Positions 1-6,911 of a DNA stretch of 12,554 nt are shown piece after piece. Location of the stretch: assembly GCA_023435805.1 (NCBI GenBank), contig JAEZMC010000047.1, forward strand, positions 1 through 12,554, read 5' to 3'. The translations under genes were made by a program, and so were the position numbers. Source of the DNA: Bacillota bacterium (GTDB lineage: Bacteria; Bacillota; Clostridia; Acetivibrionales; DTU013). Numbering within the stretch: the first letter of the stretch is position 1; each line of letters starts with the position of its first letter. The notes beneath the pieces are model-generated. The model worked only from the letters and a program-made list of their open reading frames with translations, searched no databases and was not told the origin of the DNA.

Positions 1-1
1 G

Positions 2-154
2 TCAAAGGGTTACAAAAACGCAGAAATTATAAAGGAGACGGGACTGAGCCTCAACACAATCAGGACCCACACAAAACTTGCCTATCAGAAACTGGAGGTA
101 AACAATTCTCTTGACGCCGTCACACGCGCCAGACAGTTGGGAATCATCGACTAG
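2..154 (+). CDS. LuxR-type transcriptional regulator, C-terminal HTH fragment (5' end outside window)
   Basis: An open frame enters from the left edge and ends at TAG 152-154, giving 50 residues. They match the LuxR/FixJ/MalT-type DNA-binding domain: a GYKNAEII segment, then the turn and recognition helix LSLNTIRTHTKLAYQKLEV, then an alanine-rich last helix ending RARQLGIID. In this family the domain sits at the extreme C terminus and binds DNA as a dimer. The sensory or receiver part lies outside the window, so it cannot be said whether this is a response regulator, a MalT-like ATPase activator or a single-domain regulator. The gene converges on the SSB-like gene. I see no plus-strand terminator: the hairpin at 180-203 has its U-tract on the minus strand only. 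Confidence 0.8.
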   Translation, partial: SKGYKNAEIIKETGLSLNTIRTHTKLAYQKLEVNNSLDAVTRARQLGIID

Positions 155-173
155 GAACCGGACACACCGCATT

Positions 174-203
174 AAAAAAGCACTATCCCGGCGGGGATAA
201 TGC
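174..203 (-). terminator. Rho-independent terminator of the SSB-like gene
   Basis: Read on the minus strand, GCATTATCCC and GGGATAGTGC pair with one A/C mismatch around a 4-nt CGCC loop, and six U residues follow directly. It begins 14 nt past the TAA of the SSB-like gene. On the plus strand the stem is followed by CTCTCATTG, so it should not stop the LuxR-type gene efficiently. Confidence 0.8.
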
Positions 204-217
204 CTCTCATTGTTAAA

Positions 218-898
218 TTATTCTTCCTGTGGTGGTTCGGAGCTGCCTTCAGGCCTTTCGCCCTCCTGCTCCTGGCCCGCCACCTCCATTTTTGATATGG
301 AAACCTCATAGGCAACCTTTGTAAGTATTTCACCCGACTCCAGCTTTTTCTGGTAAGTCCTGCTTTGAATCCTGCCCCACACCTTAATGTTGTCCCCTAC
401 GGCACGATTTTCAGAAAACCTGGCGTTCCGTCCCCATGCAATGCACGGAATGTAATCGGATTTGTTATAAGGACGATTCACTGCAAGAAGAATGTCGGTG
501 ATTTCTCTGCCAAACGGGGTAGTCCTGTAAATGGGCTTTTTACAAATGTATCCGTTTAGATAGATCTGGTTAGGGTTTTTGATCTTTTTTTCATCCTCCA
601 GGAAGGTAATATCTCTGGCGAATACGGTCAGCAGCAATCTGTTCCCATCGTTGTTATAGCTGTTGTAGGAGCGAAACTGGCCTTCTACCTCAATAACGGT
701 TCCTATTTCCAGTTTATCCTTGCTGGCAAGCCTTTCAGAAATGGTAACCGGTATCCTGTCGTTGCTGTCACTCAGCCTTGGCACATCAAGCATAAAATAA
801 TAGAAGCCTTCACCATACACCTCATGACTGAACTCAACACTGGAAACCACTTTACCGGAAATAGTCGCCATGTTGTTCTCTATGATGTTTCCGACCAT
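218..898 (-). CDS. Tandem OB-fold single-stranded DNA-binding-like protein
   Basis: The 226-residue product appears to have two OB-fold units. Residues about 10-105 form a first beta-rich unit beginning MATISGKVV and containing GTVIEVEGQFRSYNS. Residues about 108-205 form a second unit closer to bacterial SSB, with NQIYLNGYICKKP, a CIAWGRNARF strand and GDNIKVWGRIQSRTYQK, which resembles the SSB strand pair ending GRLQTRSY. The tail (208-226) is rich in E, G, P and Q but lacks the DDDIPF-like tip by which housekeeping SSBs recruit partners. Length exceeds a usual SSB (about 110-180 residues) because of the extra OB unit. The role is therefore probably single-stranded nucleic-acid binding in the cytoplasm, but not as the main replicative SSB. 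GAGGAG lies about 12 nt before the ATG at 898. A second ATG ten codons in has no good ribosome binding site. It is a single gene with its own promoter and terminator. Confidence 0.75.
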   Translation of the reverse strand: MVGNIIENNMATISGKVVSSVEFSHEVYGEGFYYFMLDVPRLSDSNDRIPVTISERLASKDKLEIGTVIEVEGQFRSYNSYNNDGNRLLLTVFARDITFLEDEKKIKNPNQIYLNGYICKKPIYRTTPFGREITDILLAVNRPYNKSDYIPCIAWGRNARFSENRAVGDNIKVWGRIQSRTYQKKLESGEILTKVAYEVSISKMEVAGQEQEGERPEGSSEPPQEE

Positions 899-1074
899 CC
901 GACCCCCACTCTCCTCTCAAGGTTCATCTGTATTTTGAACGCATTTTTCTACTGTATATTTATTCGCGAATGGCCTGTTTTAGAATTAAAAAGTATCCTG
1001 TCACTAGCGCCTTCAAAAAAATAAAGTCAAATTCACCGCATGTTGAACATCATGATAGCTAACCATTAGTATAT

Positions 1075-1102
1075 ATTATATTACATATTTATCGTCTTGC
1101 AA
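1075..1102 (-). promoter_or_regulatory. Candidate sigma-A promoter for the SSB-like gene
   Basis: On the minus strand TTGCAA (1102-1097) is followed after 16 bp by a perfect TATAAT (1080-1075). Start of transcription near 1068 would give a leader of roughly 170 nt before the SSB-like start codon at 898. The region is AT-rich, so a chance match is possible. Confidence 0.45.
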
Positions 1103-1135
1103 ATCCCTGAAATCATAATTTTGGAATATTATTGC

Positions 1136-1798
1136 TTACATTGTCGAACTCCCGTCAACACTATTGAGATCGATACCGTTTATAATGGCGAAAGATGCGG
1201 CGGCCAGCACATTGTGGCTGTCCAGTTCGTTTGCGTCCAGCCTGAGTTTGTATTCCTGCGGTTCGATTACCTGACCGTTCCGCGTCGAAACCGGTCTTTG
1301 AAGGCAGCATATGAAGCCATCCTTGAACACCGTATCGCCGATACTGGAGGTCGTGATACTGGCCTTTGTATTAAAGCCGTAGGTAACAAAGCTGTGTTTC
1401 ATGCCCTGCAGCAGGTTGATCAGGCCACTGTCATCGACATTGACAATCGCCACACCCTTATCTGCAATAAGAGAAAAAAAACGCGCCGTTTTTTCCGAAT
1501 AATCTTTCCGGTCCGCCACTTCCATATCTTCCGCTTTATCGGTATAAATCACAATGTCGAGCTTCACGTCGTCCATAAGAAACCGATCGGCATCGGAAAT
1601 GCTTGTTTTCAGCAGCAGCAGGTCCACATTGTTTTTCTCCAGCTCGTTGATGTAGGCCCTCAATTTCCTGCCGTCCAGTTCCGGCAGGCCGGCGGAGTCA
1701 ATAACACTTACCTTTTCGCCTTTTGATGCAAGTATCGAACTGATCAGACCGGTTGTCTGCTCTCTGCCTTCACTGCCAATAATGCCCGCAATAAGCAT
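1136..1798 (-). CDS. Short Mur-ligase-like protein with degenerate P-loop
   Basis: The 220-residue product resembles the central ATP-binding domain of Mur ligases (MurE-like). The N-terminal stretch IAGIIGSEGREQTTGLISSIL sits where Mur ligases have G-T-x-G-K-T-T-T, but here (residues 8-16) the lysine is replaced by arginine and the next two threonines by E and Q. Further family-like landmarks are YSEKTARFFSLI (100-111), AIVNVDDS (117-124), a TYGFNTKA segment (139-146) and HNVLAAASFAIINGID (195-210), matching the N-x-x-N-x-L-A-A helix of Mur enzymes. The substrate-binding N-terminal and ligase C-terminal domains are absent; full MurE is nearly 500 residues. Loss of the Walker lysine argues against normal ligase activity, so a binding or regulatory role is possible. 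The gene lies 56 bp downstream of the deacetylase, probably in one transcript. Upstream of the ATG is only a weak GATGGGG ribosome binding site. Confidence 0.6.
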   Translation of the reverse strand: MLIAGIIGSEGREQTTGLISSILASKGEKVSVIDSAGLPELDGRKLRAYINELEKNNVDLLLLKTSISDADRFLMDDVKLDIVIYTDKAEDMEVADRKDYSEKTARFFSLIADKGVAIVNVDDSGLINLLQGMKHSFVTYGFNTKASITTSSIGDTVFKDGFICCLQRPVSTRNGQVIEPQEYKLRLDANELDSHNVLAAASFAIINGIDLNSVDGSSTM

Positions 1799-1854
1799 TT
1801 ATGCAACCCCATCCCGTAAAAATGCTATTTCTATCTTGTGCGTTATAACATTTT

Positions 1855-2625
1855 TTATGTGTTGCTTTTTTGGCGTCCCTCATCATCAATAAAATAATCT
1901 TTGCGGAGGATAAGTCTGGAAACCGGGAGAAATCCATATCCTTTGGATTTCAATTCCGCTATGATCCCCGGCAGCAGCCTCGCGGTATGCGCCGTATCGT
2001 TATGGAACAAAATGATGGAGCCCGGCTTGATCTTCGTGTTGATTCTCTGCAATATTTCCTCTTTGCTGATCCCGGGCTTCCAGTCCAGCGAATCCACATC
2101 CCATTGGATGGTAAAATAGCCCTGCCGTTTCGCTTCCAGCAGGAGGCTGTCGCTGTAATCCCCGTAAGGCGCCCTGAAAAGATCACAGGTCGTTCCGGAC
2201 AAACGTTCCAGAATATCCGTGCACTGTTTGATTTCTGAACTGATTTTAGGCTGATCCAGACTGCCCATTCTGAAATGGGAGTACGAATGGTTGGCGACAT
2301 CATGTCCCTCCTGTGCTATTCGTCTTACGGCATCAGGGTATTTTTCGGCCCACTCACCCACAATGAAGAAGGTCGCTTTGACATCGGCCGCTTTCAGTGT
2401 GTCCAGAATATCCGGTATATCGTCTGCTCCCCATGCGCAGTCAAATGTAATAGACGCCACTTTTTCTTCAGTACCGACGGAATAAATGGGCAATTCTCTG
2501 TTACTCGAAAAAACGCCCAGCGCCTCCATTCCCTTTATGCTCACTACTGAAATAAGAAGTGCGGCCATAGCAAAAATAATCAGAAAAATAAGAAGCCGGC
2601 GAAAGTTAAAGACAAAAATCCTCAT
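1855..2625 (-). CDS. PdaB-like polysaccharide deacetylase (NodB domain), membrane-anchored
   Basis: From the ATG at 2625 the product has 256 residues. An N-terminal hydrophobic segment (about 10-30) acts as an uncleaved anchor or signal and puts the catalytic domain outside the membrane. NodB motifs in order: TFDCAWG (60-66), NHSYSH (112-117, metal-binding histidines H113 and H117), RAPYG (151-155), DVDSLDW (176-182) and ILFHND (205-210). The first motif has FDCAWG instead of TFDDG, so the usual second, metal-binding aspartate is missing. That variation, the size and the final LLPGIIAELKSKGYGF segment resemble the sporulation deacetylase PdaB of Bacillus. The family removes acetyl groups from N-acetylated glycans such as peptidoglycan. 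An in-frame TTG at 2649 would add eight residues, but the ATG has GAGTGGGG upstream and is preferred. It leads a probable pair with the Mur-like gene. I see a TATAGT-like -10 upstream but no convincing -35, so the sigma factor cannot be told. Confidence 0.85.
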   Translation of the reverse strand: MRIFVFNFRRLLIFLIIFAMAALLISVVSIKGMEALGVFSSNRELPIYSVGTEEKVASITFDCAWGADDIPDILDTLKAADVKATFFIVGEWAEKYPDAVRRIAQEGHDVANHSYSHFRMGSLDQPKISSEIKQCTDILERLSGTTCDLFRAPYGDYSDSLLLEAKRQGYFTIQWDVDSLDWKPGISKEEILQRINTKIKPGSIILFHNDTAHTARLLPGIIAELKSKGYGFLPVSRLILRKDYFIDDEGRQKSNT

Positions 2626-2722
2626 TTTATTACCCCACTCAGAATCCAATGCACAAACAATCCTGTACTATATTATTTGTCTGTCGGCGGGGATATGCTT
2701 AATGACTGGCTCTCGCAACCAA

Positions 2723-2762
2723 ATAAAGACTCCGGTGTGCCGAACGCTTCCGGAGTCTTTAT
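2723..2762 (-). terminator. Strong hairpin terminator of the carbohydrate operon
   Basis: A perfect 13-bp inverted repeat (ATAAAGACTCCGG at 2723-2735 and CCGGAGTCTTTAT at 2750-2762) encloses a 14-nt loop. It lies 44 nt past the stop of the last GH172 gene. On the minus strand the stem continues into TTTATTTGGTT, giving a moderate U-tract. It also separates the operon from the deacetylase gene on the same strand. Confidence 0.85.
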
Positions 2763-2806
2763 GCCATACAGGCAGACAGCTGCAGCCATTTGTTCCATTG
2801 AATCCT

Positions 2807-3829
2807 TTACGGATAAGACTGAAAATCCATATCGCGTATATATCTCAGCCGGGTCAGCTGCTGTCTGTCCGGCAGGTCAAAGCAGGCCTTTTCGGCCCGG
2901 TCCAGGTAATAATATACCGTGGAGGAATAGATAAAAGGCTTTAGGCGCTCCTTTTTCCAGGGATTCACAAAGGCCATCCGCATGCGTTTGGAAAAATGCA
3001 CCCGGTCACCGTCGTGAAAACGGTACATGGAAACCATGGAACGCAGAGGGTCCTTCAGCGGCGCTCCGTGGTATTCTCCGGCGAATTCGCCGTTGCGGAA
3101 ATACCAGCCGCCGTTAAAATAATCCTCCAGGCCGGTACCCATGATGCTTGGGCATTCATCCTTATCATCGTCGATCCATATATACTCCGGCGCTTCGAGG
3201 AAAGACAGGTAATTGGGCTGCCTTCCCTGGATAGACAGGGCACAGCCTGCAAAGTGCCCATTGCCCCGGGCATCCATGATTTCCAGCGGTTCTCCGCCGC
3301 TGTTTTCCCCGCACCGGAATGCGCAGCACAGCCTGCCCGCATCCTGGGGCAGCTGTTCCATGAGCTGGCAGCTGATATTAAAAAACAACTCGGCTTCAAT
3401 ATCCGTATGCAGGTTTTCCACTTCAAGCCTGAAGCCGTTTTGAAAGGGCATGGGAAGATAGCAGTAAAAGCCTCCGCTACTCATGCCGATATATTTCGAG
3501 AGAAAATGGCGGTATTCGCAATGCCCGATTCCGAAGAAATCACCGAGCGGTGTTAAAATGGAAGGCTCATCCGCACCGTCGAAATATATTTTTAGAATGG
3601 TCAGACGTAGTACCGTCGGATCCACAGGCGCCTGCTCATCCCAATGCCGCCAGAACCAGCCCGGCAGCGTGCACCAAAAACGGTTGATGATACCTGTTCC
3701 CTTGCTGTCGAAGATGATTTTGCTCTCACCCGGACCGACAAAAACAGTTTTTCCGCCAGTTTCCGGTTGAAAGGTGGTAAACTGTCCCGATTTCCCCGGG
3801 ACTATGCGGTAAATGTCCTGCTGGCTCAT
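2807..3829 (-). CDS. DUF2961 / GH172 family protein, shorter divergent paralogue
   Basis: The 340-residue product has the DUF2961 layout: GTGIINRFWCTL (44-55), a TPLGDFFGIG motif (93-102), MPF (127-129), GNGHFAGCALSI (189-200), PSIMGTGLEDYFNGGWYF (227-244) and a late YRFHDGDRVHFSKRMRM segment. DUF2961 is CAZy family GH172, whose studied members act on difructose dianhydride I and on D-arabinofuranosides through two glutamates. E235 in GTGLEDYF matches one. The other is probably E212, but it sits in LEAP rather than the usual GEGD, and the typical SSYDRTGGN opening is missing. No signal peptide is seen, so it should be cytosolic. It is the last gene of the operon, 12 bp after its paralogue, and its AGGAGG overlaps that gene's TAG stop (TAGGAGG). 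Substrate unknown; a furanoside is inferred. Confidence 0.85.
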   Translation of the reverse strand: MSQQDIYRIVPGKSGQFTTFQPETGGKTVFVGPGESKIIFDSKGTGIINRFWCTLPGWFWRHWDEQAPVDPTVLRLTILKIYFDGADEPSILTPLGDFFGIGHCEYRHFLSKYIGMSSGGFYCYLPMPFQNGFRLEVENLHTDIEAELFFNISCQLMEQLPQDAGRLCCAFRCGENSGGEPLEIMDARGNGHFAGCALSIQGRQPNYLSFLEAPEYIWIDDDKDECPSIMGTGLEDYFNGGWYFRNGEFAGEYHGAPLKDPLRSMVSMYRFHDGDRVHFSKRMRMAFVNPWKKERLKPFIYSSTVYYYLDRAEKACFDLPDRQQLTRLRYIRDMDFQSYP

Positions 3830-3841
3830 TACAATATCCTC

Positions 3842-5011
3842 CTAAATGGATTTACAATACCTTCCCAGGCTTTCCTTGCCGGACAGCGGAAGCCGATCCT
3901 TTGCGCAGGGGAGCTGCGGATAGTGCATATGAGGCTCTGTCTGGTACCAGTAAGCCGTAGAGGAATAATCATTGGACAGGCTGTTGGCATGCCCGTGTTC
4001 AATCGTCACCCGGATGGACTTGTGGAAAATTACCGGATCTTCTATATGAAAACGGTAGGTCGTCCACTTCCCTGTGTAACCGAAAGAACCCGCCCCCCAG
4101 GTCCCAGGCGTTTCCCAAGCCCCGTTTATCATACACGGCTCGGCCAGTGAAATGCCGTGATACGGGCCGTCATATTTCAGGGAGGGATAGTCCCAGGCCG
4201 CACAGAAGTAATCTTCGGTTCCGGTGCCGTGCAGAGACGGGGGCCAGCTTTCGCCGTCTATGAATATCATATCGTCACCCTCGCCGAACCAGGTTACATT
4301 GGGTACCGGGCTGATGTGGTCGATGCTGAGGTTGCAGCCCACGTAATGCCCGGCGCCCTCCGCCTCCAATATGACATAGTTGCCGTTACCGTCCAGGTTT
4401 TTCAATGCGGCAATTTCCTTCAGCGGCCCTTCAAACTCCGTATGAGCCTCCTTCAGCTTTTCCATGTTCAACACACCGTCGGTGGGAAACTGCCTGTGCC
4501 ACCGGGCATGGAAGTAAAGCCCATCCTCCGGGAAAGTCTCCAGCTCCTCGTAATCTACATAATAATAGAAATTCGGAATATCCACATCACATTGGTTTAC
4601 AATGGTAATCCGGCCTTTACCGGCAAAGGGCATCGCAAAGTAGCAGTTCATGGCGGCATATTTTTGCGGTGAGCCTTGCCGTGTAATCATGTTTAGCGGC
4701 AGCGATACATAATGATTTGCCACACCGTGCCCCACACCGAAGAAGTCTCCGATGGGCGCCTCCACCGACGGCGAATCCTCGTCGTCCCAATACATGCGGA
4801 TGAGGACGGTACGGAAGTAATAGAGCTGCTCGCAGTTGATGGTGCACCAGATGTGGTTGATCTGGGCCGGGCCTTCGACTTCAAAGATCGTTCGCTCCTC
4901 CCCTTTCGGAATCACAATATAATCCCTGTTCCCACCGGTCCGGTCCCAGCTGGATTCACGGCGCGTCCGTCCGTTTCTGCGTCTTGTAAGGCTTTTCAAG
5001 GCAGTGTTCAT
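3842..5011 (-). CDS. DUF2961 / GH172 family glycoside hydrolase, canonical paralogue
   Basis: The 389-residue product carries the full set of DUF2961 landmarks: RRESSWDRTGGNRDY (17-31), EGPAQINHIWCTI (46-58), PSVEAPIGDFFGVG (81-94), MPF (127-129), GAGHYVGCNLSI (219-230), WFGEGDDMIFIDGE (241-254), HGTGTEDYF (261-269) and a C-terminal IEHGHANSLSNDYSSTAYWYQ segment. E244 and E266 are the likely catalytic pair by comparison with GH172, a family of cytosolic or secreted enzymes cleaving fructofuranosyl and D-arabinofuranosyl bonds. No signal peptide is present. It starts at an ATG with AGGAGG 8 nt upstream, and that site overlaps the TAG stop of the amidohydrolase gene. It lies between the amidohydrolase and the shorter GH172 gene. 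The family call is firm; the exact substrate cannot be read from sequence. Confidence 0.9.
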   Translation of the reverse strand: MNTALKSLTRRRNGRTRRESSWDRTGGNRDYIVIPKGEERTIFEVEGPAQINHIWCTINCEQLYYFRTVLIRMYWDDEDSPSVEAPIGDFFGVGHGVANHYVSLPLNMITRQGSPQKYAAMNCYFAMPFAGKGRITIVNQCDVDIPNFYYYVDYEELETFPEDGLYFHARWHRQFPTDGVLNMEKLKEAHTEFEGPLKEIAALKNLDGNGNYVILEAEGAGHYVGCNLSIDHISPVPNVTWFGEGDDMIFIDGESWPPSLHGTGTEDYFCAAWDYPSLKYDGPYHGISLAEPCMINGAWETPGTWGAGSFGYTGKWTTYRFHIEDPVIFHKSIRVTIEHGHANSLSNDYSSTAYWYQTEPHMHYPQLPCAKDRLPLSGKESLGRYCKSI

Positions 5012-5023
5012 GGTTCCGTCCTC

Positions 5024-6058
5024 CTATTCATCGTACTGTACCAGCTTGTTCAGCAGAGGGATCACCCTTAGTGCATTTTTGTAGTAAATTTTTCTGAGCA
5101 CATCCTCCGGAAGGTAAACGCCATAAATGTTCCAGCGTCCCTGGTTGTGTTCGTCCAGCGAATTGTACGGAAAGTATTCGTCCTTCGTTTCGAAGAAACG
5201 GTAGTTCCCGCTGACATTGACGGCATTGGGTATCAGGTCTGTTCCATATATGACCCTGTCCTGGTGCTTGATGAGGAAATCCCTTGCAGTGTAAGGCTGC
5301 CGCCCCAATTCGGATATCCGCTCGGCGGTGTCCACAAACATGTTGGGGTATGTATCCAGCATGCGTGAAACCTCCCTCAGATTCTCTGCGTATGAGCCTA
5401 CATGAGCTACTATAAAACGTGTGTCCCGGTTTTTGAAAAGCAGTGCTTCCTGAGCCTCCAGCAATTCCGGGAAACGCGGGCAGGGACGGTCCCCATAGGA
5501 CCAGTGCGGGTGCTCGGCCAGCTCCTCGTACCGTTCGTGGGTATGATCGATAACTCTGTCAAAAAAGGAGACCGGATCTCCAACATGAATGGTGATGGGC
5601 AGCTCGTATTCCGCGGCGGTTTCCCAGACCACCCGGAGCCTGTCGTCGTCCGGCTTCAGGTAATTCCCCCGGCTGTCGGTAATTTTTACACCGAGCGATT
5701 TGGAAAACTTTATGCCGGTGATACCTTTTTTAACACATTCGATGATATGCCTTCTGGTTTTCTTATTAAAATCAGCGTCCTCAATATTGGAAACATCCAC
5801 CCTTCCGAAAATGGAGAAACGTCCCGGATAGCGGTTCACATAATTCTCCAGCTGGAAATCCAGCCGATCATCCCAGAAGCCGTCCATATCTATGATCAGC
5901 TTGATGTTGAACCGGTCCATGCTCTCCAGTACACTGGCAGAATCCTTTGTGCGTGTCAGGTGGCTGTGTGCGTCGATTACGGGAAATCTGGAGCGGGTGC
6001 GTTCCGTCTGCGGAAGCTCCAGCCGGCTGATGGGTCTGTATTCGTTCAGCGGTATCAT
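5024..6058 (-). CDS. Amidohydrolase_2-family metal-dependent hydrolase
   Basis: The 344-residue product has TIM-barrel amidohydrolase landmarks: DAHSH (H31 and H33, the H-x-H metal pair), GIKFSKSLG (115-123), TIHVGD (H158), FIVAHVGSYAENL (H219) and VIYGTDLIP (D274). It also has WSYGDRPCPRF and FFETKDEYFPY segments and ends with LPEDVLRKIYYKNALRVIP. The PF04909 group includes sugar-lactone hydrolases, decarboxylases and many uncharacterised enzymes, so hydrolysis of a sugar lactone or related product of the GH172 reaction is only an inference. There is no signal peptide, so it should be cytosolic. AAGGAGGAG precedes the ATG, 13 bp after the permease stop, and the next gene begins 12 bp on. Family confident, reaction unknown. 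Confidence 0.8.
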   Translation of the reverse strand: MIPLNEYRPISRLELPQTERTRSRFPVIDAHSHLTRTKDSASVLESMDRFNIKLIIDMDGFWDDRLDFQLENYVNRYPGRFSIFGRVDVSNIEDADFNKKTRRHIIECVKKGITGIKFSKSLGVKITDSRGNYLKPDDDRLRVVWETAAEYELPITIHVGDPVSFFDRVIDHTHERYEELAEHPHWSYGDRPCPRFPELLEAQEALLFKNRDTRFIVAHVGSYAENLREVSRMLDTYPNMFVDTAERISELGRQPYTARDFLIKHQDRVIYGTDLIPNAVNVSGNYRFFETKDEYFPYNSLDEHNQGRWNIYGVYLPEDVLRKIYYKNALRVIPLLNKLVQYDE

Positions 6059-6071
6059 GTTATCTCCTCCT

Positions 6072-6911
6072 TTATCCTTTTACGGCTCCGGCCGTCATAC
6101 CATCAATAATATATTTTTGTCCCAGCAGATAAACCACCAAAATGGGCAGCGCCGTCATGACCAGATCTGCAAACACCAGATTCCAGCTGCTCTGGTATTT
6201 GCCGAAAAAGTTGTACACCGTCAGCGGCATGGGCCATTTGGAGCTGTCCGACAGGAAATACAGCGGAATCACAAAGCTGTTCCACACACCCATGAAGACC
6301 ACAATAATATCCGTTACGATAACAGGCATCAAAAGCGGAAACACAACAAGGAAAAATGCCTTTAATCTGCCGCAGCCGTCGATGATCGCCGCTTCATCCA
6401 TTTCTCTGGGAATGGTTTTGACAAAGCCGGTAAACAGAAACAGCGAAAATGCCAGATTCAGCGCGGTGAAAACCAGGATAACGCCTGTAAAGGTGTTGTT
6501 GATATGAAGCCTTTGGAGCAATGTGATGGTCGGAATGAGCGAAATAGGGGCAATCATCCCCAGCATGAAAAAGGAAAAGCCTGTTCTGGAAATGAATGTA
6601 TTAATCCTTGCAAAATAGAAGGATGCCATTGCCGAGGACAGAACCGTCAATAAAACTGAGGATAGGGTGATGATGGCGCTATTGAGCATGGCTCTCCCGA
6701 CTTTTCCTTTTTCAAACACCACCAGGTAGTTTTCCGGATGCCACTGCCCTGGCAGTGAAAGGCTCAGTTCCGCTGCTTCCTTTGTGTCCTTGAAGGAGCC
6801 GAGCACCATAATGCCCAGCGGTGCGATAATCACCAAGCTTCCCAGGAACAGAAGCAGGTAGAAAAGAATGCTTCTGATATGAGCGGCATTTGTAAAGCGA
6901 AACTGTTTCAT
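6072..6911 (-). CDS. Carbohydrate ABC transporter permease, MalG type
   Basis: The 279-residue product is a CUT1-family inner-membrane permease with about six hydrophobic segments (for example 14-38, 76-98, 112-130, 143-162, 193-210 and 247-263). The EAA loop that docks the ATPase reads DEAAIIDGCGRLKAFFLVVFPLL (172-194). The C terminus GMTAGAVKG is the usual MalG-type ending. The frame opens 34 codons earlier, but the ATG at 6911 is the true start: it has AGGTGGAG 5 nt upstream, begins with a normal MKQFRF sequence, and overlaps the upstream permease stop by one base (TAATG), indicating translational coupling. It pairs with the MalF-type permease and the lipoprotein. No ATPase gene is present nearby. 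Confidence 0.93.
   Translation of the reverse strand: MKQFRFTNAAHIRSILFYLLLFLGSLVIIAPLGIMVLGSFKDTKEAAELSLSLPGQWHPENYLVVFEKGKVGRAMLNSAIITLSSVLLTVLSSAMASFYFARINTFISRTGFSFFMLGMIAPISLIPTITLLQRLHINNTFTGVILVFTALNLAFSLFLFTGFVKTIPREMDEAAIIDGCGRLKAFFLVVFPLLMPVIVTDIIVVFMGVWNSFVIPLYFLSDSSKWPMPLTVYNFFGKYQSSWNLVFADLVMTALPILVVYLLGQKYIIDGMTAGAVKG

Noticed and set aside
1000..1016. Minus-strand sequence TTGAAGGCGCTAGTG resembling a catabolite-repression cre site
   Set aside because: It misses at least two conserved cre positions and is not near the sugar operon.
1097..1726. 209-codon plus-strand open frame opposite the Mur-like gene
   Set aside because: It is antisense to a gene with family motifs, lacks a ribosome binding site and shows no recognisable domain.
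2626..2649. TTG start giving eight extra residues to the deacetylase
   Set aside because: The ATG at 2625 has a better placed GAGTGGGG and starts a normal membrane anchor. TTG remains possible but less likely.
5402..6109. 235-codon plus-strand open frame opposite the amidohydrolase gene
   Set aside because: It is the antisense frame of a well-supported amidohydrolase and begins without a ribosome binding site.
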